Assembly (NCBI RefSeq): GCF_030411955.1
Contig: NZ_JASNRA010000003.1
Coordinates: 186,001-250,000, forward strand
Direction: 5' to 3'
Origin: Massilia sp. YIM B02443
GTDB lineage: Bacteria > Pseudomonadota > Gammaproteobacteria > Burkholderiales > Burkholderiaceae_D
Length of the DNA stretch: 64,000 nt
Shown: in pieces, positions 49,375-59,900 of the stretch
Position numbering within the stretch: the stretch's first letter is position 1
How the letters are laid out: each line of letters starts with the position of its first letter
Made by a program: the position numbers and the translations under genes
Notes under the pieces: model-generated
What the model saw: the letters and a program-made list of their open reading frames with translations, nothing else
Told to the model about the DNA's origin: nothing
Database searches by the model: none

Positions 49375-49842
49375 ATGATCCACAATCTGATTATCGTCGT
49401 GCAGGTTATTTCGGCCCTGGCCATTATCGGTCTGGTGCTGATGCAGCACGGTAAAGGCGCCGACATGGGCGCGGCTTTCGGTTCCGGCGCCTCGGGCAGC
49501 CTGTTCGGCGCCACCGGCTCGTCGAACTTCATGTCCAAGGCCACCGCGCTGGCGGCGGCAATCTTCTTCGGCTCGACCCTGGCGCTGGCCTACATCGGCA
49601 ACACCCGTGTCGCCGGCACCGACGAAGGCGTGATGGGCCGCATCACCGTGCCGTCGAGCCAGGCTCCGGCCAGCGGCATCCCGGCCACCACTCCGGCCCA
49701 GACCGCACCGGCCGACGTGCCGACCCTGCCGGCAGGCAGTGCTGCGCCGGCAGCGGACGTCCCGGCAGCGCCGGCCGCTCCGGCTCCGGCTCCGGCTCCG
49801 GTGACCCCGGCCCCGGTGACCCCGGCGCCTGCCACCAACTAA
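49375..49842 (+). CDS. secG: Preprotein translocase subunit SecG
   Basis: The protein has 155 residues. The SecG core (about 1-75) has two membrane helices around MQHGKGADMGAAFGSGASGSLFGATG. It is followed by a long Ala/Pro-rich C-terminal tail of about 60 residues, longer than in E. coli but common in this group. SecG assists SecYE in protein export. A hairpin terminator follows. Confidence 0.95.
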   Translation: MIHNLIIVVQVISALAIIGLVLMQHGKGADMGAAFGSGASGSLFGATGSSNFMSKATALAAAIFFGSTLALAYIGNTRVAGTDEGVMGRITVPSSQAPASGIPATTPAQTAPADVPTLPAGSAAPAADVPAAPAAPAPAPAPVTPAPVTPAPATN

Positions 49843-49878
49843 GCGGCAGGGCGCCCATGGCGCCGTCGCAGTATCCCG

Positions 49879-49904
49879 AAAGCGCGCCTCACCGGCGCGT
49901 TTTT
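49879..49904 (+). terminator. Terminator after secG
   Basis: CGCGCC (49883-49888) pairs with GGCGCG (49894-49899) around TCACC. Flanking A and T runs extend the stem, and it ends TTTTT. It lies 37 bp behind secG. Confidence 0.78.
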
Positions 49905-50149
49905 CATATGTGCTCTTGATTCCTGAAATCAGTTTCTTTAGTTCCAGAATTTTCAGTAATTTGATGCACTGCAATAAATGCGCGATAATACGATCAAGAA
50001 GCCATGAGGTATTGACGGCATTAATGGAGGGCGGCTCAATAATTGAGTCCTTCTATTATCCAAAGTGGGTTCGGCTTAAAATATCCTTGTGATATCGCAA
50101 TTTGAGCATTGAAAAGTAGTGCTAAGACAGGGTAAAATACTGGTCTCCA
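49905..50149. other. AT-rich spacer before tRNA-Leu
   Basis: No gene is supported. A small open frame (49910-50092) has no ribosome site and no family resemblance. A TAAAAT at 50133-50138, 12 bp before the tRNA, is the likely -10 of the tRNA promoter. A 13-bp palindrome CTCAATAATTGAG lies near 50036. Confidence 0.5.
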
Positions 50150-50234
50150 GCCGACGTGGTGAAATTGGTAGACACGCTATCTTGAGGGGGTAGTGGCGCA
50201 AGCTGTGCGAGTTCGAGTCTCGCCGTCGGCACCA
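50150..50234 (+). tRNA. tRNA-Leu (anticodon GAG)
   Basis: The 85-nt gene has acceptor arm GCCGACG (50150-50156) pairing with CGTCGGC (50224-50230), discriminator A and encoded CCA. The D arm has AAATTGGTAGACAC, the anticodon loop CTTGAGG with anticodon GAG, and the long variable arm typical of leucine. The T loop is GTTCGAGTC. It reads CUC/CUU codons. It lies between secG and nuoA, a conserved place in betaproteobacteria. Confidence 0.96.
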
Positions 50235-50249
50235 AGAATTTGATGAAAG

Positions 50250-50304
50250 AAAAGCCAGCAAGGGCGCATGAGGATTGACTCCTCTTGCCTAAGCTGGTTT
50301 TTTT
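50250..50304 (+). terminator. Terminator after tRNA-Leu
   Basis: AAAGCCAGC (50251-50259) pairs with GCTGGTTTT (50293-50301), followed by more T. Inside it a second stem GAGGA-ttgac-TCCTC can form. It probably separates the tRNA from the nuo operon transcript. Confidence 0.72.
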
Positions 50305-50412
50305 ACGAGGATTGTTCGTACGATCCTGGTGGCAACCTTTGCCAGGTTCGCGCGATTCGGCGCCGCATCCATGCGGTGTGTTTTCTAACCGATCGTTCAA
50401 ATAGGCATCATC

Positions 50413-50772
50413 GTGAACCTCGAAAATTATCTCCCCGTCTTACTCTTCATCCTGGTCGGCATCGGCGTCGGTGTCGCGCCCCAGGTGCTGGGCCGTCTGC
50501 TCGGCCCCTACCGTCCCGACTCCGCCAAGCTGTCCCCGTATGAATGCGGCTTCGAAGCCTTCGAAGACGCGCGCATGAAGTTCGACGTCCGGTACTACCT
50601 GGTCGCGATCCTGTTTATTTTGTTTGATCTGGAAACGGCATTCTTCTTCCCATGGGGCGTCTCGATGCGCGAACTGGGCTGGACCGGTTTCATCACGATG
50701 ATGGTGTTCATCGCCGAATTCGTCGTGGGCTTCTGGTACATCTGGAAGAAAGGTGCCCTTGATTGGGAATAA
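50413..50772 (+). CDS. nuoA: NADH-quinone oxidoreductase subunit A
   Basis: The protein has 119 residues and a GTG start. It has three membrane helices and the NuoA loop [36 protein letters not shown], whose Cys lies near the quinone site. It is the first gene of the 14-gene Complex I operon. Confidence 0.97.
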   Translation: MNLENYLPVLLFILVGIGVGVAPQVLGRLLGPYRPDSAKLSPYECGFEAFEDARMKFDVRYYLVAILFILFDLETAFFFPWGVSMRELGWTGFITMMVFIAEFVVGFWYIWKKGALDWE

Positions 50773-50775
50773 GCC

Positions 50776-51252
50776 ATGGCAATTGAAGGCGTTTTAAACG
50801 AAGGTTTCATCACCACCACAGCCGACAAGCTGATCAACTGGGCGCGCACCGGGTCGATGTTCCCGATGACGTTCGGCCTGGCCTGCTGCGCGGTCGAGAT
50901 GATGCACGTGGGCGCGGCCCGCTACGACATGGACCGCTTCGGCATCGTGTTCCGCCCGTCGCCACGCCAGTCGGACGTGATGATCGTGGCCGGCACCCTG
51001 TGCAACAAGATGGCGCCGGCGCTGCGCAAGGTCTACGACCAGATGGCCGAGCCGCGCTGGGTGATCTCGATGGGCTCCTGCGCCAACGGCGGCGGCTACT
51101 ATCACTATTCCTACTCGGTGGTGCGCGGCTGCGACCGCATCGTCCCGGTCGACGTCTACGTCCCGGGTTGCCCGCCGACTGCCGAAGCTCTGCTGTACGG
51201 CATCATGCAGCTCCAGAACAAGATCAAGCGCACCAATACCATCGCGCGCTAA
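50776..51252 (+). CDS. nuoB: NADH-quinone oxidoreductase subunit B
   Basis: The protein has 158 residues. The N2 [4Fe-4S] ligands are visible in [18 protein letters not shown] (context), [12 protein letters not shown] and [12 protein letters not shown]. The subunit sits next to the quinone pocket with NuoD. It starts 3 bp after nuoA. Confidence 0.98.
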   Translation: MAIEGVLNEGFITTTADKLINWARTGSMFPMTFGLACCAVEMMHVGAARYDMDRFGIVFRPSPRQSDVMIVAGTLCNKMAPALRKVYDQMAEPRWVISMGSCANGGGYYHYSYSVVRGCDRIVPVDVYVPGCPPTAEALLYGIMQLQNKIKRTNTIAR

Positions 51253-51270
51253 CAAGAATCGGTCTACTTC

Positions 51271-51864
51271 ATGACGACAAAACTCGAGAACCTTGAACTC
51301 GCCCTGCGCAACGCGCTCGGCGAGGGCGCCGCTATTACCTCGGCGCTGGGCGAACTGACGGTGGTGGTCAAGGCCGCCGACTACCTCCAGTCGATGCAGA
51401 CCCTGCGCGACAATCCTTCCCTGCGCTTCGAAGAAATGATCGACCTGTGCGGCGTCGACTATTCGCAGTACGGCGAAGGCACTTACGACGGTCCGCGCTT
51501 CGCCGTGGTGGTGCACCTGCTGTCGCTGGAGCACAACTGGCGCGTGCGGGTGCGCGTGTTCTGCCCGGACGACGACATGCCGCTGGTCGAATCGATCACC
51601 CCGATCTGGCGCTCGGCCAACTGGTTCGAGCGCGAAGCGTTCGACCTGTTCGGCATCCTGTTCGACGGTCACGGCGACCTGCGCCGCATCCTGACCGACT
51701 ACGGCTTCATCGGCCACCCGTTCCGCAAGGACTTCCCGGTCTCGGGCTACGTCGAGATGCGCTACGACCCCGAGCAGAAGCGCGTGATCTACCAACCGGT
51801 GACGATCGAACCGCGCGAGAACATCCCACGCGTGATCCGCGAAGAAACCTACGGGACGAAATAA
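51271..51864 (+). CDS. nuoC: NADH-quinone oxidoreductase subunit C
   Basis: The protein has 197 residues. The 30-kDa subunit signature [19 protein letters not shown] is followed by [19 protein letters not shown]. It belongs to the peripheral arm. The stop shares a base with nuoD. C and D are separate genes, as usual in betaproteobacteria. Confidence 0.97.
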   Translation: MTTKLENLELALRNALGEGAAITSALGELTVVVKAADYLQSMQTLRDNPSLRFEEMIDLCGVDYSQYGEGTYDGPRFAVVVHLLSLEHNWRVRVRVFCPDDDMPLVESITPIWRSANWFEREAFDLFGILFDGHGDLRRILTDYGFIGHPFRKDFPVSGYVEMRYDPEQKRVIYQPVTIEPRENIPRVIREETYGTK

Positions 51865-53117
51865 TGGCTGAGCTTAAGAATTACACCCTGAACTTTGGTC
51901 CGCAGCACCCGGCAGCGCACGGCGTGTTGCGCCTGGTGCTGGAGCTGGACGGCGAGGTGATCCAGCGCGCCGACCCGCACATCGGCCTGCTGCACCGCGG
52001 CACCGAGAAGCTGGCCGAGACCCGCACCTATCTGCAGTCGGTGCCGTACATGGACCGCCTGGACTACGTGTCGATGATGTGCAACGAGCACGGCTACGTG
52101 CTGGCGATCGAGAAGCTGCTCGGCATCGAAGCGCCGATCCGCGCCCAGTACATCCGCACCATGTTCGACGAGATCACCCGCATCCTGAACCACCTGATGT
52201 GGCTCGGCGCGCACGCGCTCGACATCGGCGCCATGGGTCCGTTCCTGTACTGCTTCCGCGACCGCGAAGATCTGTTCGACGTGTACGAGGCGGTGTCGGG
52301 CGCGCGCATGCACGCGGCCTATTACCGCCCGGGCGGCGTGTACCGCGACCTGCCGGACACCATGCCGCAACACAAGCAGTCGCCGATCAGGAGCGCCAAG
52401 GCGATCGCCGAGCTGAACGAGCACCGCCAGGGTTCGGTGATCGACTTCCTGGACGCGTTCACCAAACGCTTCGACGGCTACGTCGACGAGTACGAGACCC
52501 TGCTGACCGATAACCGTATCTGGAAGCAGCGGACCGTCGGCATCGGCGTGGTCTCGCCGGAAGACGCGAAAGCGATGGGCTTCACCGGCGCCATGCTGCG
52601 CGGTTCGGGCGTCGCCTGGGACCTGCGCAAGAACCAGCCGTATGCAGCCTATGACAAGGTCGAGTTCGACATACCGGTCGGCACCAACGGCGACTCCTAC
52701 GACCGCTACCTGGTGCGCGTGGAAGAGCTGCGCCAGTCGAACCGCATCATCAAGCAGTGCCTGGCCTGGCTGCGCGCCAACCCGGGCCCGGTGATGATCG
52801 ATAACAACAAGATCGCACCGCCGAACCGGATGGACATGAAGTCCAACATGGAATCGCTGATCCACCACTTCAAGCTGTTCACCGAAGGCTTCCACGTGCC
52901 GGAAGGCGAAGCGTATGCGGCGATCGAGCATCCGAAGGGCGAGTTCGGCATCTACATCGTGTCGGACGGCGCCAACAAGCCATACCGCCTGAAGATCCGC
53001 ACCCCGGATTACGTCCACCTGCAAAGCCTGGACGAAATGGCGCGCGGCCACATGATCGCCGACGCGGTCGCCATCATCGGTACGCAAGATATCGTGTTCG
53101 GCAGTATCGACCGATAA
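51864..53117 (+). CDS. nuoD: NADH-quinone oxidoreductase subunit D
   Basis: The ATG at 51864 overlaps the nuoC stop, giving the normal 417 residues. It begins [23 protein letters not shown] and contains [12 protein letters not shown], the 49-kDa subunit motifs around the quinone-binding His and Tyr. The end VFGSIDR is also typical. Confidence 0.98.
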   Translation: MAELKNYTLNFGPQHPAAHGVLRLVLELDGEVIQRADPHIGLLHRGTEKLAETRTYLQSVPYMDRLDYVSMMCNEHGYVLAIEKLLGIEAPIRAQYIRTMFDEITRILNHLMWLGAHALDIGAMGPFLYCFRDREDLFDVYEAVSGARMHAAYYRPGGVYRDLPDTMPQHKQSPIRSAKAIAELNEHRQGSVIDFLDAFTKRFDGYVDEYETLLTDNRIWKQRTVGIGVVSPEDAKAMGFTGAMLRGSGVAWDLRKNQPYAAYDKVEFDIPVGTNGDSYDRYLVRVEELRQSNRIIKQCLAWLRANPGPVMIDNNKIAPPNRMDMKSNMESLIHHFKLFTEGFHVPEGEAYAAIEHPKGEFGIYIVSDGANKPYRLKIRTPDYVHLQSLDEMARGHMIADAVAIIGTQDIVFGSIDR

Positions 53118-53136
53118 GAAGGGCAGAGAGAAGACT

Positions 53137-53613
53137 ATGTTATCCCCGCAGTGCTATCAAAAAATCGATCGCGAGCTGGCCAAGTACCCGGCCGATCAAC
53201 GCCAGTCGGCCGTGATGGCTTCGCTGGCCCACGCCCAGGTCGAACTGGGCTGGCTGTCGCCTGACACCATGCAAGAGATCGCCGACTACATCGGCATGCC
53301 GGCGATCGCCGTGCAAGAGGTGGCGACCTTCTACAACATGTTCAACATCAAGCCGGTCGGCCAGCACAAGATCACCGTGTGCACCAACCTGCCATGCGCG
53401 CTGTCGGGCGGCGAACGCGCCGGCCAGCGCATCAAGGACGCGCTCGGCATCGACTACCGCGACACCACCGCCGATGGCAAGTTCACGCTGCTGGAAGGCG
53501 AGTGCATGGGCGCCTGCGGCGACGCGCCGGTGATGCTGGTGAATAACCACCGCATGTGTTCGTTCATGAGCGACGAGAAGATCGACGCCCTGCTTGAGGA
53601 ACTGAATAAATGA
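53137..53613 (+). CDS. nuoE: NADH-quinone oxidoreductase subunit E
   Basis: The protein has 158 residues. It is a thioredoxin-like [2Fe-2S] protein with ligands in [13 protein letters not shown] and [15 protein letters not shown] (cluster N1a). The stop overlaps the nuoF start (ATGA). Confidence 0.97.
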   Translation: MLSPQCYQKIDRELAKYPADQRQSAVMASLAHAQVELGWLSPDTMQEIADYIGMPAIAVQEVATFYNMFNIKPVGQHKITVCTNLPCALSGGERAGQRIKDALGIDYRDTTADGKFTLLEGECMGACGDAPVMLVNNHRMCSFMSDEKIDALLEELNK

Positions 53614-54905
53614 CCAGCCTGCACGACCGTCACATCAAGCCGCTGATCCTCAAGGATCTGAACGGCGACAACTGGCATTTGTCCGACTACGTCGCCCGTG
53701 GCGGCTATTCGGCCCTGCGCCGCATCATCGAAGAAAAGATCACGCCGGAACAGATCATCGCCGACCTGAAAGCCTCGGGTCTGCGCGGCCGCGGCGGCGC
53801 CGGTTTCCCGACCGGCCTGAAGTGGAGCTTCATGCCGCGCCAGTTCCCGGGCCAGAAATACCTCGTCTGCAATACCGACGAAGGCGAGCCGGGCACGTTC
53901 AAGGATCGCGACATCATCCGCTACAACCCGCACGCGCTGATCGAAGGCATGGCCATCGGCGCCTACGCGATGGGCATCACCGTGGGCTACAACTACATCC
54001 ACGGCGAGATCTTCCAGGAATACCTGCGTTTCGAAGAAGCGCTGGAAGAGGCGCGCGCCGCCGGCTTCCTGGGCGACCGCATCCTGGGTTCGGACTTCTC
54101 GTTCCAGTTGCACGCGCACCATGGTTATGGCGCCTACATCTGCGGCGAAGAAACCGCGCTGCTCGAGTCGCTCGAGGGTAAAAAGGGCCAGCCGCGCTTC
54201 AAGCCGCCGTTCCCGGCCTCGTTCGGCCTGTACGGCAAGCCGACCACCATCAACAACACCGAGACCTTCGCCGCGGTGCCGTTCCTGCTGAACATCGGCC
54301 CTGAGAACTACATGGCGCTGGGCAAACCGAACAACGGCGGCACCAAGATCTTCTCGATCTCGGGCGACGTCGAGCGTCCGGGCAACTACGAAGTTCCGCT
54401 GGGCACGCCGTTCGCGACCCTGATGGAACTGGCTGGCGGCATGCGCGGCGGCAAGAAGATCAAGGCCGTGATTCCAGGCGGTTCGTCGGCGCCGGTGATT
54501 CGTGGCGACGTCATGATGCAGACCGACCTCGACTACGATTCGATCGCGAAAGCCGGCTCGATGCTGGGTTCGGGCGCCGTGATCGTGATGGACGAGACGC
54601 GCTGCATGGTCAAGTCGCTGCTGCGCCTGTCGTACTTCTACTACGAGGAATCGTGCGGCCAGTGCACGCCGTGCCGTGAAGGCACCGGCTGGATGTACCG
54701 CATGGTGCACCGTATCGAGCATGGCAAGGGCCGTCCGGAAGACATGGATCTGCTGAACAACATCGCCGACAACATCAAGGGCCGCACCATCTGCGCCCTG
54801 GGTGACGCCGCCGCGATGCCGGTGCAAGCCATGATCAAGAACTTCCGCGAAGAATTTGAATATCACATCGAGCACAAGCACTGCCTCGTGCCCGCATACC
54901 TTTAA
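53610..54905 (+). CDS. nuoF: NADH-quinone oxidoreductase subunit F
   Basis: The protein has 431 residues. The NADH site [18 protein letters not shown] and the FMN segment [14 protein letters not shown] are present, as is the N3 cluster motif [12 protein letters not shown] with a later Cys in TICALGDAA. It is the electron entry point of Complex I. Confidence 0.98.
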   Translation: MTSLHDRHIKPLILKDLNGDNWHLSDYVARGGYSALRRIIEEKITPEQIIADLKASGLRGRGGAGFPTGLKWSFMPRQFPGQKYLVCNTDEGEPGTFKDRDIIRYNPHALIEGMAIGAYAMGITVGYNYIHGEIFQEYLRFEEALEEARAAGFLGDRILGSDFSFQLHAHHGYGAYICGEETALLESLEGKKGQPRFKPPFPASFGLYGKPTTINNTETFAAVPFLLNIGPENYMALGKPNNGGTKIFSISGDVERPGNYEVPLGTPFATLMELAGGMRGGKKIKAVIPGGSSAPVIRGDVMMQTDLDYDSIAKAGSMLGSGAVIVMDETRCMVKSLLRLSYFYYEESCGQCTPCREGTGWMYRMVHRIEHGKGRPEDMDLLNNIADNIKGRTICALGDAAAMPVQAMIKNFREEFEYHIEHKHCLVPAYL

Positions 54906-54926
54906 ACCAGGTCAGGTAACGATCAA

Positions 54927-57269
54927 ATGGTTGAAATCGAATTAGACGGCAAGAAAGTCGAAGTCCCACCAGGTTCCATGGTGATGGACGCCGCAAACAA
55001 GCTCGGCACCTACATCCCGCACTTCTGCTATCACAAGAAATTGTCGATCGCGGCCAACTGCCGCATGTGCCTGGTCGAAGTGGAAAAAGCACCGAAGCCG
55101 CTGCCGGCGTGCGCCACCCCGGTCTCGCCGGGCATGATCGTGCGCAGCCACAGCGACAAGGCGGTGCACGCGCAGAAATCCGTGATGGAATTCCTGCTGA
55201 TTAACCACCCGCTGGATTGCCCGATCTGCGACCAGGGCGGCGAATGCCAGCTGCAGGATCTGGCCGTCGGCTACGGCAAGAGCGGCTCGCGCTACGAAGA
55301 AGAAAAGCGCGTGGTGGCCCCGAAAGAAGCGGGTCCGCTGATCTCGATGGAAGAGATGTCGCGCTGCATCCAGTGCACCCGTTGCGTGCGTTTCGGCCAG
55401 GAAGTGGCCGGCGTCATGGAATTCGGCATGCTGGGCCGCGGCGAGCACTCGGAAATCACCACCTTCGTCGGCAAGACCGTCGACTCGGAAGTGTCGGGGA
55501 ATATGATCGACCTGTGCCCGGTCGGCGCGCTCACCAGCAAGCCGTTCCGCTACTCGGCACGTCCGTGGGAACTGCAGCGCCGCAAGTCGGTGTCGCCGCA
55601 CGATTCGCTGGGCGCCAACCTGATCGTCCAGGTCAAGGGCGGTAAAGTGATGCGCGTGCTGCCGCTGGAGAACGAAGCGCTCAACGAGTGCTGGCTGTCG
55701 GACAAAGAGCGTTTCTCGTACGAAGCGCTGGACAATGCCGACCGCCTGATCAAACCGATGATCAAGCAGGGTGGCGTGTGGCAAGAGACCGAGTGGCAGA
55801 CCGCCCTCGAGTACGTCGCCCACGGCCTGCGCAACATCCGCCACGAGCACGGCGCCGACAGCCTGGCGGCCGTCGCCACCGCCCACTCGACGGTGGAAGA
55901 GCTGTACCTGCTGAACAAGGCGTTCCGCGGCTTCGGTTCCGACAACGTCGACTTCCGCCTGCGCCAGAGCGACTTCGCGCTGGACGGTAAAGTCACCCCA
56001 TGGCTGGGCATGCCGATCGCGGACATCAGCAAGCTCAAGCGCGCCTTCGTCATCGGCTCGTTCCTGCGCAAGGATCACCCGCTGGTCGCCACGCGCCTGC
56101 GCGCCGCCACCAAGGGCGGCGCCCGCCTGTCGCTGCTTGGCGCGAGCGATGACGAACTCCTGATGCCGATCGCCCATAAACTGATCGCAGCGCCGGCCGA
56201 CTGGCTGGTGGCGCTGTCCGAAATCGTGGTCGCGGTCGCCGCCGCCAAGGGCGTCGCCGCCCCGGCCGGTTTCGAAGCGGTCGAAGCGTCGGATATCGCC
56301 AAGTCGATCGCCGCCTCGCTGGTCGTCGTCGGTGACGTCGAACTGCCGGGCGCAGTCCTGATGGGCAACGCCGCCGCACAGCACCCGCAAGCCTCGAAGA
56401 TCCACGCCGCTGCGCAATGGATCGCCGAACAGACCGGCTGCAGCTTCGGCTACCTGGTCGAAGCCGCCAACAGCGTCGGCGGCCACCTGGTCGGCGCAAC
56501 GAGCGGCAAGGGCGAATCGCTGTTCGCGTCGCCGAAGAAAGCCTACGTGCTGCTCAACGCCGAACCGGAACTCGATGCGGCCAACCCGCAGCAAGCGACC
56601 GCCGCGCTGGCGCAAGCCGAGATGGTCGTGGCGATGTCGGCTTTCAAGCACGGCATGGACTACGCCGACGTGCTGCTGCCGATCGCGCCGTTCTCGGAAA
56701 CCGCCGGCACTTTTGTCAACTGCGAAGGCCGCGCCCAAAGCTTCAACGGCACCGTGCGTCCGCTGGGCGATGCGCGTCCGGCCTGGAAAGTGCTGCGCGT
56801 GCTGGGCAACCTGCTGGGCCTGCAAGGCTTCGATTACGAAACCTCGGAATCGATCCGCGACGAAGCCTTCGGTAAGGGCAATACCGACCTCTCGGCCAAG
56901 CTGAACAACGTGTCGACCCTGGCGCCGACCGTGGGCTCTTACGCCCCGGCCGGCCAGCTCGAGCGCGTGACCGACGTGCCGGTGTACTTCACCGACGCCC
57001 TGGCGCGCCGTTCCGAGCCGCTGCAGCGCACTGCCGACGCGAATGCGCCGCTGGTCACGCTGTCGAAAGCGGTCGCCGAACAGATCGGCGTGCAAGCCGG
57101 CGACAGCGTCAAGGTCACCCAAGGTAACGGCTCAGCCGTGCTGGTGGCCGACGTCGATCCGCGCCTGCCGTCGAACGCGGTGCGTGTCGCCGCCGGCCAT
57201 CCGGCCGTCGCGACCCTCGGCGCGATGTTCGGTTCCATCCAAGTTGAAAAAGCAGGGGAGGGCAAGTAA
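54927..57269 (+). CDS. nuoG: NADH-quinone oxidoreductase subunit G
   Basis: The protein has 780 residues. The N-terminal ferredoxin-like part has the [2Fe-2S] ligands [18 protein letters not shown] with CATP. Next come the His-Cys cluster region [19 protein letters not shown] and a [4Fe-4S] site [19 protein letters not shown] with [10 protein letters not shown]. The rest is molybdopterin oxidoreductase-like without cofactor. The stop shares a base with nuoH. Confidence 0.97.
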   Translation: MVEIELDGKKVEVPPGSMVMDAANKLGTYIPHFCYHKKLSIAANCRMCLVEVEKAPKPLPACATPVSPGMIVRSHSDKAVHAQKSVMEFLLINHPLDCPICDQGGECQLQDLAVGYGKSGSRYEEEKRVVAPKEAGPLISMEEMSRCIQCTRCVRFGQEVAGVMEFGMLGRGEHSEITTFVGKTVDSEVSGNMIDLCPVGALTSKPFRYSARPWELQRRKSVSPHDSLGANLIVQVKGGKVMRVLPLENEALNECWLSDKERFSYEALDNADRLIKPMIKQGGVWQETEWQTALEYVAHGLRNIRHEHGADSLAAVATAHSTVEELYLLNKAFRGFGSDNVDFRLRQSDFALDGKVTPWLGMPIADISKLKRAFVIGSFLRKDHPLVATRLRAATKGGARLSLLGASDDELLMPIAHKLIAAPADWLVALSEIVVAVAAAKGVAAPAGFEAVEASDIAKSIAASLVVVGDVELPGAVLMGNAAAQHPQASKIHAAAQWIAEQTGCSFGYLVEAANSVGGHLVGATSGKGESLFASPKKAYVLLNAEPELDAANPQQATAALAQAEMVVAMSAFKHGMDYADVLLPIAPFSETAGTFVNCEGRAQSFNGTVRPLGDARPAWKVLRVLGNLLGLQGFDYETSESIRDEAFGKGNTDLSAKLNNVSTLAPTVGSYAPAGQLERVTDVPVYFTDALARRSEPLQRTADANAPLVTLSKAVAEQIGVQAGDSVKVTQGNGSAVLVADVDPRLPSNAVRVAAGHPAVATLGAMFGSIQVEKAGEGK

Positions 57270-58360
57270 TGGCAACGCCCGGTCTTATCGATAGTTTCAC
57301 CGCCGGCGGGGCTGACCTGCTGGGCCCGGTCTGGCCGCTGGCCTGGACCTTACTGAAAGTGGTCGCGGTGCTCGCGCCGCTGATGATCTGCATCGCCTAC
57401 CTGACCCTGTGGGAGCGCAAGCTGATCGGCTGGATCCAGATCCGCGTCGGTCCGAACCGCGTCGGTCCCGGCGGCCTGCTGCAGCCGATGGCCGACGGCC
57501 TGAAGCTCCTGATCAAGGAAATCGTGATCCCGGCGAAAGCCAACCGCAACCTGTTCGTGATCGGTCCGATCATGACCATCATGCCGGCGCTGGCGGCCTG
57601 GTCGGTGATCCCGTTCGGCCCGCAGTTCGCGCTGGCCGACGTCAACGCCGGCGTGCTGCTGCTGCTGGCGATCACCTCGATGGAAGTCTACGGCATCATC
57701 ATCGCCGGCTGGGCGTCCAACTCGAAGTACTCGTTCATGGGCGCGATGCGCGCCTCGGCGCAGATGATCTCGTACGAAATCCCGATGGGCTTCGTGCTGG
57801 TCGTGGTGCTGATGGTGTCGGGCAGCCTGAACTTCTCGGATATCGTCGGCGCGCAACAAGTCGGCATGTTCGCCGACTGGGGCCTGACCTTCATGTCCTG
57901 GAACTGGCTGCCGCTGCTGCCGTTGTTCGTCATCTACATCATTTCCGGCCTGGCCGAGTGCAACCGTCACCCGTTCGACGTCGTCGAAGGCGAATCGGAA
58001 ATCGTGGCCGGCCACATGGTCGAGTACTCGGGCATGTCGTACGCGATGTTCATGCTGGCCGAGTACGGCAACATGATCCTGATCGCCTGCATCGCCTCGC
58101 TGCTGTTCCTGGGCGGCTGGTCGGCGCCGTTCGCCTTCCTCGACGTGGGCGGCACCATTGGCGGCTTCATCGGCTTCTTCTGGCTGTTCCTGAAAACCTT
58201 CTGCATCGTTTCGCTGTTCATCTGGATTCGCGGCACGTTCCCACGCTACCGCTATGACCAGATCATGCGCCTGGGCTGGAAGGTCTTCATCCCGCTGACC
58301 CTGATCTGGCTGGTGCTCATCGCTGCCTGGATGCAGACGCCGTGGAATATTTGGAAGTAA
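57269..58360 (+). CDS. nuoH: NADH-quinone oxidoreductase subunit H
   Basis: The protein has 363 residues with about eight membrane helices. Signatures are [37 protein letters not shown] and [25 protein letters not shown], the charged loop leading from the quinone site into the proton channels. Confidence 0.98.
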   Translation: MATPGLIDSFTAGGADLLGPVWPLAWTLLKVVAVLAPLMICIAYLTLWERKLIGWIQIRVGPNRVGPGGLLQPMADGLKLLIKEIVIPAKANRNLFVIGPIMTIMPALAAWSVIPFGPQFALADVNAGVLLLLAITSMEVYGIIIAGWASNSKYSFMGAMRASAQMISYEIPMGFVLVVVLMVSGSLNFSDIVGAQQVGMFADWGLTFMSWNWLPLLPLFVIYIISGLAECNRHPFDVVEGESEIVAGHMVEYSGMSYAMFMLAEYGNMILIACIASLLFLGGWSAPFAFLDVGGTIGGFIGFFWLFLKTFCIVSLFIWIRGTFPRYRYDQIMRLGWKVFIPLTLIWLVLIAAWMQTPWNIWK

Positions 58361-58370
58361 GGAACAGACA

Positions 58371-58859
58371 ATGTCACGAATGAAAGAAATCCTCGGCAGC
58401 TTGATGCTGACCGAGCTGTTCAAGGGCCTGGCCCTGACCGGGAAATACGCGCTCTCGCGCAAGATCACGGTCCAGTACCCGGAAGAAAAGACGCCGATGT
58501 CGAACCGCTTCCGCGGCCTGCACGCGCTGCGCCGCTACCCCAACGGGGAAGAGCGCTGCATCGCCTGCAAGCTGTGCGAAGCCGTGTGCCCGGCGATGGC
58601 GATCACGATCGAATCGGCGCAGCGCGAGGACGGCACCCGCCGCACCACGCGCTACGACATCGACCTGACCAAGTGCATCTTCTGCGGCTTCTGCGAAGAA
58701 TCGTGCCCGGTCGACTCGATCGTCGAAACCCACGTGCTGGAATACCACGGTGAAAAGCGCGGCGATCTCTACTACACCAAAGAGATGCTGCTCGCCGTGG
58801 GCGACCGCTACGAAGCCGACATCGCCGCCGCCCGCGAGGCGGATGCGAAGTACCGCTAA
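58371..58859 (+). CDS. nuoI: NADH-quinone oxidoreductase subunit I
   Basis: The protein has 162 residues. Two ferredoxin [4Fe-4S] motifs are present, [12 protein letters not shown] and [12 protein letters not shown] (clusters N6a and N6b). [18 protein letters not shown] precedes the first. Confidence 0.98.
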   Translation: MSRMKEILGSLMLTELFKGLALTGKYALSRKITVQYPEEKTPMSNRFRGLHALRRYPNGEERCIACKLCEAVCPAMAITIESAQREDGTRRTTRYDIDLTKCIFCGFCEESCPVDSIVETHVLEYHGEKRGDLYYTKEMLLAVGDRYEADIAAAREADAKYR

Positions 58860-58877
58860 TAACTACAGGCTCGGGAA

Positions 58878-59555
58878 ATGACTTTTACTAACGTTTTGTT
58901 CTACGTGTTCGCGGCCGTGATGGTGCTGGCCAGCCTGCGCGTCATCACCGCCAAGAACCCGGTGCACGCCGCGCTGTTCCTGGTGCTGGCCTTCTTCAAC
59001 GCCGCCGGTATCTGGCTGCTGCTGAAGGCCGAATTCCTGGCCATCGTGCTGGTGCTGGTGTACGTCGGCGCCGTCATGGTGCTGTTCCTGTTCGTCGTCA
59101 TGATGCTCGACATTAATATCGACCGCATGCGCGAAGGTTTCTGGGGCTACCTGCCACTGGCTGCCGGCATCGGCATCCTGATCGTGGTCGAGATGGGCGC
59201 CGTGCTGTGGAATGGCTACGCCAACTTCGCGCAGACGCCGGAAGCGGCCGCGCTGAACATCGGCGGCACCAAGGAACTGGGCCTGCAGATCTATACCAAG
59301 TACATCTACGGCTTCGAGATCGCCGCCGTGGTGCTGCTGGTGGCCATCATCGCCGCCGTTGCCCTGACCCTGCGCAAGCGCAAGGACAGCAAAGCCATCG
59401 ACCCGGGCCAGGCGGTCCGCGTCAAGCGTAACGACCGCCTGAAGATCGTCAAGGTCGCCACGGTCAACCAGCGCGCCATCGACGCAGCGAACGTCGAGGC
59501 AGCAGCTGCCGCAGCCGCAGCCGCAGCGCCAGTCGAACCGAAGGAGCCGAAATGA
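58878..59555 (+). CDS. nuoJ: NADH-quinone oxidoreductase subunit J
   Basis: The protein has 225 residues. About five membrane helices include [20 protein letters not shown], the pi-bulge helix of NuoJ. After a basic stretch (LRKRKDSK) a soluble tail of about 50 residues ends in an Ala run and PVEPKEPK. The stop overlaps nuoK. Confidence 0.96.
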   Translation: MTFTNVLFYVFAAVMVLASLRVITAKNPVHAALFLVLAFFNAAGIWLLLKAEFLAIVLVLVYVGAVMVLFLFVVMMLDINIDRMREGFWGYLPLAAGIGILIVVEMGAVLWNGYANFAQTPEAAALNIGGTKELGLQIYTKYIYGFEIAAVVLLVAIIAAVALTLRKRKDSKAIDPGQAVRVKRNDRLKIVKVATVNQRAIDAANVEAAAAAAAAAAPVEPKEPK

Positions 59556-59860
59556 CCGTATCGCTCGCACACTACCTGATCCTGGGCGCGATCCTGTTCG
59601 CGATCTCGGTGGTCGGCATCTTCCTGAACCGGAAGAACATCATCATCCTGCTGATGGCCATCGAACTGATGCTGCTGGCGGTGAACCTGAACTTCATCGC
59701 GTTTTCCCATTACCTGGGCGACGCGGCGGGGCAGATCTTCGTGTTCTTCATCCTGACCGTCGCCGCCGCCGAATCGGCCATCGGCCTGGCGATCCTGGTG
59801 GTCCTGTTCCGTAACCTGGACACGATCAACGTGGAAGACCTCGACAGCCTCAAGGGCTGA
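59552..59860 (+). CDS. nuoK: NADH-quinone oxidoreductase subunit K
   Basis: The protein has 102 residues and three membrane helices. The conserved Glu residues lie in [16 protein letters not shown] and [13 protein letters not shown]. It overlaps nuoJ by 4 bp. Confidence 0.98.
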   Translation: MTVSLAHYLILGAILFAISVVGIFLNRKNIIILLMAIELMLLAVNLNFIAFSHYLGDAAGQIFVFFILTVAAAESAIGLAILVVLFRNLDTINVEDLDSLKG

Positions 59861-59900
59861 TTGGTCTCGCTCGATAACTTATAACGAATAAGGTTCAACA

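Noticed and set aside
49740-49835. Tandem GCTCCG/CCCCGGTGA repeats
   Set aside because: These are the coding sequence of the Ala/Pro-rich SecG tail, not an independent repeat array.
49910-50092. 60-codon open frame before tRNA-Leu
   Set aside because: No ribosome site and no similarity; AT-rich spacer.
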